Below, piece after piece: positions 7,689 through 15,486 of a DNA stretch of 34,214 nt. A program made the translations under genes and the position numbers. The DNA comes from an uncultured Clostridia bacterium (GTDB taxonomy: Bacteria; Bacillota; Clostridia; Christensenellales; Borkfalkiaceae), in assembly GCA_944368155.1 (NCBI GenBank), contig CALVWW010000013.1, positions 1-34,214 on the forward strand, given 5' to 3'. How positions within the stretch are numbered: the first letter of the stretch is position 1; each line of letters begins with the position of its first letter. The notes below the pieces were generated by a model that did not search any database, had not been told where the DNA came from, and worked only from the letters and a program-made list of their open reading frames with translations.

Positions 7689-7889
7689 ATGGTGAGATTT
7701 GAGGGCGGGAGGCGCGAGCGAGAGCGAGCGGTTTGCGTACGAATTAAGCAACAGCGGCTTACAATACGCAAACTGAAAGGTGGACACCCACCTTTCACCG
7801 GGGCGCGTCCGCTAAAGGCGCAAATCTCACCATCTGCGCCAACCTATTCACAAAAATGCCGAGCAAGCCGTGCTCGGCATTTTTCGTGA
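7689..7889 (+). repeat. tRNA-derived structured module 1
   Basis: In order: a reverse copy of the tRNA 3' segment (7689-7702); an inverted repeat GTTTGCGTA/TACGCAAAC (7731-7739, 7765-7773) with a small inner stem; a 10-bp hairpin (7774-7783, 7788-7797, loop ACAC); a 42-bp core (7801-7842) containing 22 bp identical to the tRNA-Ser 3' end including CCA; and a terminator-like hairpin (7848-7865, 7871-7889). The reverse copy can pair over 13 bp with the forward copy at 7821-7833 and enclose the whole body. No promoter of its own is clear. There is no protein-coding sequence in it that I trust. Confidence 0.75.
7848..7889 (+). terminator. terminator-like hairpin ending module 1
   Basis: AAAAATGCCGAGCA pairs with TGCTCGGCATTTTT around a 5-nt loop, flanked by TCAC and GTGA. 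The T run is part of the 3' arm. Confidence 0.75.
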
Positions 7890-7890
7890 G

Positions 7891-8127
7891 CTTTAGGGGC
7901 CAGCCCCTCTTTGCGCAATTTTAAGAGCCCGCGAAGTGTATAATTGCGCAAATTCACCCTGCTGAGGCGCAGGTATACGCAAATTGAGTCCTGCTGCGGC
8001 GGGAAACCCGCCTTGCGACATAAGTCATTTTAAAAGCAGGGCGCGTCCGCTCAAGGCGCAAATCTCACCATCTGCGCCAAATGGTTCACAAACATGCCGC
8101 GCACTGCAGTGCGCGGCATGTTTGTGA
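7891..8127 (+). repeat. tRNA-derived structured module 2
   Basis: It has the same order of parts as module 1 with different stem sequences: hairpin AGGGGC/GCCCCT (7895-7908); inverted repeat TTTGCGCAATT/AATTGCGCAAA (7910-7920, 7942-7952); GGCGGG/CCCGCC hairpin (7998-8012) inside CCTGCT/AGCAGG (7990-7995, 8035-8040); a 42-bp core (8039-8080) that differs from the module 1 core at one base; and a perfect 42-bp palindrome (8086-8127). As with module 1, each core itself can close GGCGCA with TGCGCC. It looks like a second, diverged copy of the same element. Confidence 0.75.
8086..8127. terminator. perfect 42-bp palindrome ending module 2
   Basis: Every base from 8086 to 8106 pairs with 8107 to 8127, centred on CTGCAG. 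It takes the place of the terminator of module 1 and shares its outer TCACAAA and ATGCCG. Confidence 0.75.
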
Positions 8128-8169
8128 GACTTGAAATTAATAATTACCTGTAATTTACACTGAACCGTA

Positions 8170-8198
8170 TTGCTTTTTAATTTATTTAATGTTATACT
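8170..8198 (+). promoter_or_regulatory. promoter of the YwaF-like gene
   Basis: TTGCTT (8170-8175), 17 nt, TATACT (8193-8198). The leader would be about 90 nt. Confidence 0.6.
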
Positions 8199-8297
8199 CT
8201 TTATGTCGCTATGAGAGATGCGTTTTCAGGTAATTCTTTCATTAGGTCGCACTTCTAGTATTTTGCAATATTCTTCAATGCGGGTTGGTGAATCATT

Positions 8298-9086
8298 ATG
8301 AAATTTGAAATGTGGTCTGTCTGGCATTATTTGCTGATGCTTGCACCTGTAATAATAATGACAGTGATATACCTGTTGCTTCGCAAAAGAAGCTACAAAG
8401 TAAGATATATCGTCGGCGTCGTTATAGGCACGATTTCTTTGGGCATCTTGTTGCTCAGGAATATAGATATCTATGTAAGAACGGGATTCTGCCCCGACAT
8501 TATCCCCCTGCAGGTATGCCACTTCGGCAATATCATGGTGTTTGTTGCACTGATATTCAGAAGCAAAACTGCAACTTCCGTCGTATGGTGCCTCAACCTC
8601 ATTGCCGCATTCGGCTCGCTGATATTTGCAGAAGCCCTTGAAGGATATTCTACAATTCTGGCAATAAGGCCGCAGACTTATATTTGGGGTCACATATTTA
8701 TTGTGTTGGGCGCGCTGTATGCCGTAATCATGAAAATCGTCAGAATAGACCTGAAGTCATTCTTCTGCGGCATAATCGTTCTTCTCATTCTGCTCATTCC
8801 GTCAATCATTCTCAACTCTTACTTTAACGACGTACTCGGAATGGCATGCAATTACTTCTATATATATAATCCCGACGGAGTGCCGTTCGGGTTCCTGTAC
8901 ATCGGCGAACGGGCGCAATACGGCTGGTTCACGATTAACTGGATATACACAGTTCTGGTAGTTGCGCTTGCGCTTGTTGTCATGTTTGCAATATACAACA
9001 TTCAGAAGCTCCTGTACCTCAAAGAAAAAGAGTATAAAACTTACAATATTTTTACGGCTGCAAAAATGCGCAAATGTGCAAAATAG
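8298..9086 (+). CDS. YwaF/TIGR02206 family membrane protein
   Basis: The product has 262 residues with about seven hydrophobic spans. The family signature PLQVCHFGNIMVFVAL (residues about 71-86) and a later HIFIVLGALY give the conserved Cys-His and His that are the likely active-site residues. The family (B. subtilis YwaF, related to the TMEM164-like fold) has no agreed bacterial function; acyl transfer in the membrane is a possible role by fold only. The ribosome binding site is weak (GGTTGGTGA). It is monocistronic with its own promoter and a terminator at 9096. A+T content is slightly higher than in neighbours. Confidence 0.8.
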   Translation: MKFEMWSVWHYLLMLAPVIIMTVIYLLLRKRSYKVRYIVGVVIGTISLGILLLRNIDIYVRTGFCPDIIPLQVCHFGNIMVFVALIFRSKTATSVVWCLNLIAAFGSLIFAEALEGYSTILAIRPQTYIWGHIFIVLGALYAVIMKIVRIDLKSFFCGIIVLLILLIPSIILNSYFNDVLGMACNYFYIYNPDGVPFGFLYIGERAQYGWFTINWIYTVLVVALALVVMFAIYNIQKLLYLKEKEYKTYNIFTAAKMRKCAK

Positions 9087-9095
9087 CAATAAACT

Positions 9096-9118
9096 AACCC
9101 CGTCCCTGACGGGGTTTT
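9096..9118 (+). terminator. terminator of the YwaF-like gene
   Basis: AACCCCGTC/GACGGGGTT with a 3-nt loop and a short TTTT, 10 nt after the stop codon. Confidence 0.85.
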
Positions 9119-9243
9119 ACTTTGCCCGAAAAAAATTCCGCCTATAAACGAGGCCTTATTTAATCATTAAATTATTCAGACATATTATATAAAGCGGACA
9201 TTTATCCCGACATAAAATATTCAACACTTTTTTTATGCGGGGC

Positions 9244-9273
9244 TTGATTTTTACTATGGCAATATGCTAAAAT
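9244..9273 (+). promoter_or_regulatory. promoter of the SGNH hydrolase gene
   Basis: TTGATT (9244-9249), 18 nt, TAAAAT (9268-9273) preceded by TGC, an extended -10. It lies about 30 nt before the start codon. Confidence 0.65.
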
Positions 9274-9304
9274 GTATGGGTAGAAAGAATATGCGAGGGG
9301 AACT

Positions 9305-9913
9305 ATGAAAATTGTTTTTATCGGCGACTCCATAACCGACTGTGAACGCGACAGAACGGACGAAAATTCGTTGGGAAACGGATACGTCAAAATACTTGCC
9401 GACAAACTCCGCCCTATTTATCCCGACATGGACATTCAGCTTATCAATAAGGGCATTAGCGGCAATGAGGTCTGCGACATTTTAGCGCGCGTCAATGCCG
9501 ACGTTATAGACTTAAAGCCCGACGCCGCTGTGCTCATGATAGGCATAAACAATGTCATTCATCAGTTCAAATACGGCAAGCAGCTCGACCTGAAACAATT
9601 TGAGCGCGACTACCGCGAACTGCTGTTAAAGATTAAAGAAGCGGGCATAGTGCTCATTGTTCTGGAACCTTTCCTGATGCCTGCTCCCGACAAAAAACGT
9701 ATGCGCCCGCTGTTCAACAAAGAGCTTGAGATAATCCACAGCATAGCCGTGGAAATTGCCGACGAATTTGTAGCTTACGATGAAATGTTCAACGGACTTT
9801 CGGAGTCTATCCGCTACACCGAATATTCGGCCGACGGCGTACACCCCACCCACCGCGGTTCACGCCTGATTGCCGACACGGCCATAAAGGCCATACGCAA
9901 ACATTTAATGTAA
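9305..9913 (+). CDS. SGNH/GDSL hydrolase family protein
   Basis: The product has 202 residues with all four SGNH blocks: GDSIT with Ser9, NKGISGNE with Gly53, GINN with Asn82, and DGVHPTHRG with Asp177 and His180. There is no signal peptide, so it acts in the cytoplasm. Enzymes of this small group hydrolyse ester bonds (acetyl groups on sugars, lysophospholipids, short acyl esters); the substrate is not evident. The start has GAGGGGA 4-5 nt upstream, and it is monocistronic. A nearby gene for an exported polysaccharide or acyltransferase that might hint at a substrate is absent. Confidence 0.9.
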   Translation: MKIVFIGDSITDCERDRTDENSLGNGYVKILADKLRPIYPDMDIQLINKGISGNEVCDILARVNADVIDLKPDAAVLMIGINNVIHQFKYGKQLDLKQFERDYRELLLKIKEAGIVLIVLEPFLMPAPDKKRMRPLFNKELEIIHSIAVEIADEFVAYDEMFNGLSESIRYTEYSADGVHPTHRGSRLIADTAIKAIRKHLM

Positions 9914-9922
9914 AACAATATT

Positions 9923-9963
9923 TCGCCGCAAATCTTTTTGCTTTGCAAAAATCTTTGCGGCGA
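9923..9963 (+). terminator. hairpin after the SGNH gene
   Basis: TCGCCGCAAA pairs with TTTGCGGCGA, with TTTTTGC/GCAAAAA inside. The following T tract is short (GAGAGTTTTC), so it is a moderate terminator. Confidence 0.6.
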
Positions 9964-10096
9964 GAGTTTTCGGTAAGTTGTGAAAAAGAGGTATCAGCAA
10001 AATAAATTCGGGCGTTTATCAGTTTTTCGGCGATTTACTTAATTAATAATTATTTTTCCGCCGCAATAAATTCATTTTTTTATTAAATATAAATTT

Positions 10097-10127
10097 AAAG
10101 CCGCTTCGTTTTTGCGAAGCGGCTTTT
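10097..10127. terminator. terminator between convergent SGNH and malic enzyme genes
   Basis: AAAGCCGCTTCG/CGAAGCGGCTTT with a T-rich loop; TTTT follows on the plus strand. On the minus strand it lies 30 bp beyond the malic enzyme stop. The A+T-rich stretch 9964-10096 holds nothing else recognisable. Confidence 0.8.
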
Positions 10128-10158
10128 CAACTGCACTGTTTTAACAAGTTGTAACTAA

Positions 10159-11328
10159 TTATATGCGTGCGGCGCCGCTCCTTATGGCGGCCTCCGCCAC
10201 CGCCTTTGCGACTGCCTCGTGCGCAGACTTGTCATAGGCGTACGGCAGAATAAAGTCGGGCGAAAGTCTGTCGCCCACGCATTCGGCTATCCCGCGCGAT
10301 GCTGCGAGCATCATGTCAAAATTAATATCCTTTGCGCGTACGTCGAGAGCCCCGCGGAAGAGGCCGGGGAACACGAGCACGTTGTTTATCTGGTTAGGCT
10401 TTTCGGACGAACCTGTGCCGACTACGGCCGCCCCTGCGTCCAAAGCGTCCTCGCGCGAAATTTCGGAAACGGGGTTTGCACAGCTGAAAACTATAGCTCT
10501 CTCCGCCATACTGCGCACCATATCCTTTGAAACAACATTAGGGGCCGAAACGCCGATAAACACATCCGCTCCGCGCATTGCGTCGGCAAGAGAGCCGCTA
10601 AGACCGCGTATATTTGTAATTTCGGCCATTTCCGCCTGCGCCGCGTTCATGCCTGCGGCGCCCCTGCAGATTACACCGAATCTGTCGCACATGACAATGT
10701 CTTCCACACCCAGCTTTAACAGATACTTTGCTATGGCAATTCCTGCGGCGCCCGCTCCGTTTATTACAAGGTTTAAGGAGTGAACATCCTTGTTTACCAC
10801 CTTAGCGGCGTTTATAAGCGCGGCCGCCATCACTATTGCCGTGCCGTGCTGGTCGTCGTGGAACACGGGAATATCCAGCTCGTTTTTGAGCCTCGTCTCT
10901 ATCTCAAAGCATCTCGGTGCGGAAATATCCTCCAGATTTATGCCGCCGAACGACCCTGAAATTAATTTAATTGTGTTGACTATTTCGTCAACATCTTTGG
11001 ATTTTATGCATATGGGGAAGGCGTCCACTCCGCCGTACGCCTTGAAAAGCGCGCACTTGCCCTCCATAACAGGCATGCCCGCCTCGGGACCGATATCGCC
11101 GAGTCCGAGGACGGCGGTACCGTCGGTTATCACCGGAACGGTATTCCACCTGCGTGTGAGTTCAAAACTCTTTTCCGGCTCGCGCTGTATTGCAAGACAA
11201 GGCTCGGCAACACCGGGGGTATATGCGAGAGAGAGCGCCTCGCGGCTGTCCACGGGAACGCGCACCTTTGTTTCAATCTTGCCGCGCCATTCGGCATGTC
11301 TTTTCAATGATTCCTGCCTGTAATTCAT
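10159..11328 (-). CDS. NAD(P)-dependent malic enzyme (short form)
   Basis: The product has 389 residues, the size of the short bacterial type (YtsJ/MaeA-like core). It converts malate to pyruvate and CO2 with reduction of NAD(P). Catalytic Tyr36 is in SLAYTPGVA, Lys91 in MEGKCALF, and the divalent metal is held by Glu133-Asp134 and by Asp158-159 in FHDDQHGTA. The nucleotide fold has GAGAAG (191-196). The phosphotransacetylase-like C-terminal domain of the long form is absent. The start has AGAGGAAG upstream and a promoter at 11381. It stands alone, so the use (pyruvate supply or NADPH) is not told by neighbours. Confidence 0.95.
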   Translation of the reverse strand: MNYRQESLKRHAEWRGKIETKVRVPVDSREALSLAYTPGVAEPCLAIQREPEKSFELTRRWNTVPVITDGTAVLGLGDIGPEAGMPVMEGKCALFKAYGGVDAFPICIKSKDVDEIVNTIKLISGSFGGINLEDISAPRCFEIETRLKNELDIPVFHDDQHGTAIVMAAALINAAKVVNKDVHSLNLVINGAGAAGIAIAKYLLKLGVEDIVMCDRFGVICRGAAGMNAAQAEMAEITNIRGLSGSLADAMRGADVFIGVSAPNVVSKDMVRSMAERAIVFSCANPVSEISREDALDAGAAVVGTGSSEKPNQINNVLVFPGLFRGALDVRAKDINFDMMLAASRGIAECVGDRLSPDFILPYAYDKSAHEAVAKAVAEAAIRSGAARI

Positions 11329-11380
11329 CTTATCTTCCTCTTTAAACGGGCGGCCGCGCCGCCTTTAGTATTTCCAGAAT

Positions 11381-11409
11381 ATTTTACCACCAAAACGGCA
11401 AGTTGTAAA
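11381..11409 (-). promoter_or_regulatory. promoter of the malic enzyme gene
   Basis: On the minus strand TTTACA (11404-11409), 17 nt, TAAAAT (11381-11386), about 50 nt before the start codon. Confidence 0.7.
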
Positions 11410-11463
11410 ACAATATTCGGTCCCGGCAAAAGAAAAATACATTACGGCCGCTAAAGAGAATGA

Positions 11464-11491
11464 GGCGCGCCGCAAACAAATGCGGCGCGCC
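11464..11491 (-). terminator. GC hairpin after the P-type ATPase gene
   Basis: GGCGCGCCGCA (11464-11474) pairs with TGCGGCGCGCC (11481-11491). On the minus strand a pyrimidine-rich but not pure T tract follows. It lies 14 bp beyond the ATPase stop. Confidence 0.6.
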
Positions 11492-11505
11492 CGTGGAACA
11501 TTAAT

Positions 11506-14169
11506 TTATGACTGTCTGATTTTACGCCTGACGGCAGTATGCACCGGCAGCGCGGAGCGCCCCTTTTTCCTGTCGAGAAATCTTAGCACAGCCTTATAAA
11601 TTTCGCCGATTAGCACAACGGAAAGCGAAAGAGCGGCGACTATGCCCCATTGAGCGGGCGTAAGCATCACAAGACCGAACGCCGCCGAAAGTGGCGGAAC
11701 TGCGCACAGGAGTATGTTTACGCCAAGGCCGATAAGTACGGTCGCAATGAGAATTTTATTCGTGAAAAGTCCAGCAAACGCCGAAGCCCTCTCCGAACGT
11801 GTATTGAAGGAATGAAAAAGTTCGAGGAAGGATATCGTGAGAAAAGTCATAGTACTGGCGACGGCATTGCCCCACAATGCAAGCGCCGCAATGAATACGC
11901 CGAGGGTAACCAAGGTCATATAAAGTCCGAAAAAGAGCACCGAACCCATAGCCCCGCGCGAAAACAGCGCCTTTTCGGCGCGCTCGGGCGGGCGCTGCAT
12001 GGCGTAGTCGTCTGCCCGTTCGCAGCCGAGGGCGAGCACGGGAAAACTATCGGTGATTAGATTTATCCAAAGCAGCTGCGTAGAGCGGAGAAATTCAAAG
12101 TTGAAAAATACTAAAGAGGCAAACAGCACGGCGAGCACTTCGGCAAGGTTTGTAGCTAAGAAGAAGCAAATTGTCTTTTTTATATTTGAAAATATGCGCC
12201 TTCCCTCGCGCACGGCGGCAACAATCGTGGTGAAGTTGTCGTCCGTTATAACCATATCGGAGGCGTTTTTTGTAACGTCGGTGCCGCTCTTGCCCATGGC
12301 TATGCCGATATCTGCGGTCTTTATCGACGGAGCGTCGTTCACCCCGTCGCCCGTCATGGCTACGACGTTGCCGTTCTCTTTGAGGTAGCCTACGATGGCA
12401 TTTTTGTGGCGCGGAGTGACCCTCGCAAATACCGTGCACATCTTTACAGTCTCACGCCACTGCAAAGGCGTCATTTTATCGAGTTCCTCGCCTGAAACGA
12501 CCTGCCGCTCTTCAGAGGCTATGCCCGCCTTTTTTGCTATGGCAAACGCCGTGCGCTTATGGTCCCCCGTTATCATAACGGTCGTTATCCCTGCGCGCAC
12601 ACATTCGGCAACGGCCTGCGGCACACCCTCTTTTATAGGGTCGGTCATGCCGCACAGGCCGAGATATGTAAGTCCGCTTTCCCTCGCCTCACCCTCGCGG
12701 AAGGCAAAGGCCAGCACCCGCAGCGCGCGTCCGCTCATATCGTCGTTTAAATACAGGATGCGCTTTCTGTCCTCCTCCGTTATCGGCCGCACGCCGCCGT
12801 CGGAGTAAATTTTCGTGCAGGAGCGCAAAATAACATCGGGGGCACCCTTTGAAAAAGAAAATTGGCCGCTGTATATGCCGTAAGCATTGCCCCGGTCCGC
12901 CTGCCCGGGCGAAAGATTTACCCCCACCGTCATCATTTTTCTCTCAGAAGAAAACGGAATTTCAGCCACACGCAAAATTTCAGGTTCCCGCATGAATGCG
13001 AGCGCATAATCTTTTACCGCGACTTCGGTGGGGTCGCCGATATATGCGCCCGGCGCTCCCTTCACGTTGACGCAGGCGTGCATACATAACAGAAACAACC
13101 CCCGCCCGGCGGAGCTTCCCTCGGCCTCGGCTACGCGCATTTTGTTCTCGGTAAGAGTGCCCGTCTTGTCTGTACACACAAAGTTGCAGCCGCCCAGCGT
13201 TTCCACCGACTTTAATTTGCGTATGACCACATTTTTTTTGCTCATGCGCTGGACGCCCATCGCCATTATTATTGTAACGACGGCGGGCAACCCCTCGGGT
13301 ATGGCGGCGACGGCTATGGCGACCGCCGTCATAAAATTGCCGGCTATGTTGTCGTGCCGCACAATGAGGGACAGAATAAATATCACAGCAGTGACGGCGA
13401 GCACGAAGCCCGTTATGAATTTGCCGAGCTTATTCAAACTGTTTTCAAGGGGAGTAGGGCTCTCTTTCGCGCCCGAAAGCATGGCGGCAATTCTTCCTAT
13501 TTCGGTATTCATGCCGGTTGCAAACACTACGGCAGTTGCCGTGCCGCTCAATACATACGATGATGAAAACAGAATATTTTTCTGCGCTGAAACAGATATG
13601 TTATCGCCCTTTACGGGGGCTGCCGACTTCATCTCGCCCACGCTCTCGCCTGTAAGGGCGCTTTCGTCGCACTTGAGAGCCGCGCAGCTTAGAACGCGGC
13701 AGTCCGCAGGCACCATGTCGCCCTCGGAAAGCGAAATCACATCGCCGGGAACAAGCTCTTCGCTGCTAATCTCCATATCTTTCCCGCCGCGCACACACTT
13801 CACCTTGCATACGGAAAGTTTTTTCAGCCCCTCTATCGCCTTATCGGCACGGTATTGCTGGATGGTGCCCACCAGCGCATTGAGAATAATGATAAATATT
13901 ATGATAAAAGTATCGGTCAAATCTGACTTATCGCCCGAAATAGCGGCTATTACGGCTGTTACCGCCGCGGCCGCCATCAGAAGAATTGTCATCACATCTT
14001 TGAACTGTGAAATGAACAATTTGAAAAAGCCTGCTTTTTTGCCGCTCTCAAGGGCGTTTGCGCCATATTTTTTTAATCGGGCCTCGGCCTCGCCCGCGGT
14101 AATGCCGATAGGGGACGAGTTGAGACTTTTAAGCGTCTCTTCCGCCCCCAAACGGTAATAATTCAACAT
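11506..14169 (-). CDS. SERCA/PMR1-like P-type calcium-transporting ATPase
   Basis: The product has 887 residues, full length for P2A pumps. It has an N-terminal cation ATPase domain, the actuator motif TGES (173-176), PEGL in M4 (291-294), the phosphorylated Asp334 in CTDKTGT, KGAPD in the nucleotide domain (441-445) and the hinge TGDGVND (606-612). Ion-site residues of SERCA are present: Glu292 in M4, Asn674 and Glu677 in M5, and Asn703, Thr706 and Asp707 in M6 (WINLITDS). This supports calcium (possibly manganese) export across the cytoplasmic membrane. There are about ten hydrophobic spans, ending in a basic tail. The ATG has TGAGGTGA upstream. It is monocistronic; I could not place its promoter with confidence. 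Confidence 0.93.
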   Translation of the reverse strand: MLNYYRLGAEETLKSLNSSPIGITAGEAEARLKKYGANALESGKKAGFFKLFISQFKDVMTILLMAAAAVTAVIAAISGDKSDLTDTFIIIFIIILNALVGTIQQYRADKAIEGLKKLSVCKVKCVRGGKDMEISSEELVPGDVISLSEGDMVPADCRVLSCAALKCDESALTGESVGEMKSAAPVKGDNISVSAQKNILFSSSYVLSGTATAVVFATGMNTEIGRIAAMLSGAKESPTPLENSLNKLGKFITGFVLAVTAVIFILSLIVRHDNIAGNFMTAVAIAVAAIPEGLPAVVTIIMAMGVQRMSKKNVVIRKLKSVETLGGCNFVCTDKTGTLTENKMRVAEAEGSSAGRGLFLLCMHACVNVKGAPGAYIGDPTEVAVKDYALAFMREPEILRVAEIPFSSERKMMTVGVNLSPGQADRGNAYGIYSGQFSFSKGAPDVILRSCTKIYSDGGVRPITEEDRKRILYLNDDMSGRALRVLAFAFREGEARESGLTYLGLCGMTDPIKEGVPQAVAECVRAGITTVMITGDHKRTAFAIAKKAGIASEERQVVSGEELDKMTPLQWRETVKMCTVFARVTPRHKNAIVGYLKENGNVVAMTGDGVNDAPSIKTADIGIAMGKSGTDVTKNASDMVITDDNFTTIVAAVREGRRIFSNIKKTICFFLATNLAEVLAVLFASLVFFNFEFLRSTQLLWINLITDSFPVLALGCERADDYAMQRPPERAEKALFSRGAMGSVLFFGLYMTLVTLGVFIAALALWGNAVASTMTFLTISFLELFHSFNTRSERASAFAGLFTNKILIATVLIGLGVNILLCAVPPLSAAFGLVMLTPAQWGIVAALSLSVVLIGEIYKAVLRFLDRKKGRSALPVHTAVRRKIRQS

Positions 14170-14231
14170 CGGTCACCTCAGAGATTGTTAAAATATAGAT
14201 ATTCAACCTCGTCCCGTCGTATGACTTAAAA

Positions 14232-14380
14232 GCCGCGGCGCTTATACAAAAGCGCCGCGGCAAAACCCATGAAGTAAAAATGCCGCGGCATATATTGCCG
14301 CGGCGTTTACAATGATTGCACAACAAATTATTTTCGCCGGAAAAGTGCATGGTTGAATGTTTCAACCGCCGTGCACTTTT
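14232..14380. repeat. three hairpins in the gene-free stretch 14170-14638
   Basis: Hairpin 1 is GCCGCGGCGCTT/AAGCGCCGCGGC (14232-14243, 14250-14261). Hairpin 2 is TGCCGCGGCA/TGCCGCGGCG (14281-14305, one mismatch). Hairpin 3 is AAAAGTGCA/TGCACTTTT (14341-14349, 14372-14380) around GGTTGAA/TTCAACC. They lie upstream of the ATPase gene (minus) and upstream of the YhhN-like gene (plus), where no terminator is needed. The rest of 14381-14638 holds an A+T-rich stretch with a 7-bp inverted repeat CAGGTAA/TTACCTG (from 14538) and the promoter at 14604. Confidence 0.65.
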
Positions 14381-14603
14381 TCGACTTTTCCCCCGTCCGC
14401 CGCGCGGCTCATTCCGCCGACGTAAAACGCTGTGCTTTACCGCACATGCATCTTAAAGGAATTTTGGCAGATTTTCCTCTGCTACAGCTATATTATATTG
14501 CATACAAGTAAAAAAATGCGCACAGAATTGTAAAAATCAGGTAAAATTTTATATATTTTAAATTAATATTACCTGTGTCCGCCCCGCCGCGCGTAAAAGT
14601 CGC

Positions 14604-14632
14604 TTGCCTTTTTTAGACGATTGTTTTAAACT
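14604..14632 (+). promoter_or_regulatory. promoter placed for a leaderless YhhN-like mRNA
   Basis: TTGCCT (14604-14609), 17 nt, TAAACT (14627-14632). The A of the ATG at 14639 is the seventh base after the -10, the usual start site, and there is no ribosome binding site. A second, weaker candidate (TTGTAA 14528, 18 nt, TATATT 14552) would give an 80-nt leader. Confidence 0.5.
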
Positions 14633-14638
14633 GTATGC

Positions 14639-15385
14639 ATGAAGAGAAGGCACACGGCCGCCGCGGCGGCATATATTCTTTTGACAGCGGCGCTTGCAGG
14701 TATACTGATAGCCACTACCGCACTCAATGTTTTAAAGAAATATGAAGAGGTACGGACGGTAGAATTTTTTATTGCGCCGACGGCTGCCGTTATTGCGGCG
14801 GTTGCATTGCTTGAAAACGGGAAAGACAGACTAAAAGAGAATATAACGGTTTTGGCGGCGCTTATTTTTACAACCTGCGCCGACTATGTGATGGTAATAC
14901 TCAACACAAACTATCCCCTTTCCCTTGCATTCTTTTCGGCGGCGCAGCTTTGCTACTATGCCCGCATACTCTGCATACGTGCAGACAAAAAATATTTTGC
15001 GGTGAGCGGCCCCGTGCGCACGGGCATCTGCACGGCAGGCGTCATTGCGGCCGCATTAGTAGTGCCTGACGGAACGCTTACTGCGGCTCTTGCCGTATTT
15101 TACTTTTTAAATCTGTTATTGAATTTTGCCGAGGCCGCCTGCCTGTGCAAAAGGGCCGGCAGATATATTGTGTTTGCAACCGGCCTGCTGTTATTTATAG
15201 GGTGCGACGTATGCGTAGGCCTGAACGCCGCCGATATAGTCGGTATACGCATCCCGTCAGACTGGCGCTTTGCCATTAACATTATAATCTGGCTGTTCTA
15301 TGTTCCGTCACAGGCGCTCATCGCCCTTTCTGCCGCTATGCGCGACAGAACGCCGTGCGAAAAAGGGCACTCAACCTGCGGTTGA
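14639..15385 (+). CDS. YhhN/TMEM86-like integral membrane protein
   Basis: The product has 248 residues and about eight hydrophobic spans. The layout resembles the YhhN (lysoplasmalogenase-like) family: an acidic residue in the span FTTCADYVMVI, FFSAAQLCYYARIL, an Asp in LLFIGCDVCVGL and a final WLFYVPSQALIAL. The two membrane aspartates are the likely catalytic residues in that family, which cleaves vinyl-ether lysolipids in animals; clostridia make plasmalogens, which would fit. Similarity is distant, so the family call is moderate. There is no ribosome binding site at the ATG, and the promoter at 14604 would start the mRNA at the ATG. The stop codon lies inside the terminator stem. Confidence 0.6.
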   Translation: MKRRHTAAAAAYILLTAALAGILIATTALNVLKKYEEVRTVEFFIAPTAAVIAAVALLENGKDRLKENITVLAALIFTTCADYVMVILNTNYPLSLAFFSAAQLCYYARILCIRADKKYFAVSGPVRTGICTAGVIAAALVVPDGTLTAALAVFYFLNLLLNFAEAACLCKRAGRYIVFATGLLLFIGCDVCVGLNAADIVGIRIPSDWRFAINIIIWLFYVPSQALIALSAAMRDRTPCEKGHSTCG

Positions 15386-15393
15386 GATTTTTT
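15370..15393 (+). terminator. terminator of the YhhN-like gene
   Basis: CTCAACC/GGTTGAG with loop TGC, then ATTTTTT. The TGA stop (15383-15385) is part of the 3' arm. Confidence 0.8.
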
Positions 15394-15428
15394 CAACCTG
15401 CAGTATAGCGCACTCAACTTTCAGCAAG

Positions 15429-15457
15429 TTGAAAACTCTTGCTTTGAGTGATATAAT
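15429..15457 (+). promoter_or_regulatory. promoter of the transglutaminase-like / DUF1461 operon
   Basis: TTGAAA (15429-15434), 17 nt, TATAAT (15452-15457), about 23 nt before a GGAGG and 30 nt before the ATG. Confidence 0.8.
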
Positions 15458-15486
15458 ATTCCCGACAAAAGCAAACGGAGGACGTT

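Noticed and set aside
7681-7889. 66-residue plus-strand and 68-residue minus-strand frames over the tRNA modules
   Set aside because: They run through the tRNA copy, hairpins and terminators and have no ribosome binding site.
7689-8127. CRISPR array
   Set aside because: Only two to three repeat copies with spacing of 205 and 238 bp and no cas gene; the repeats are tRNA-derived.
13028-14158. 376-residue plus-strand frame opposite the P-type ATPase
   Set aside because: It is a shadow of the ATPase coding sequence, with no start signal and a Ser/Thr/Pro-rich composition typical of antisense frames.
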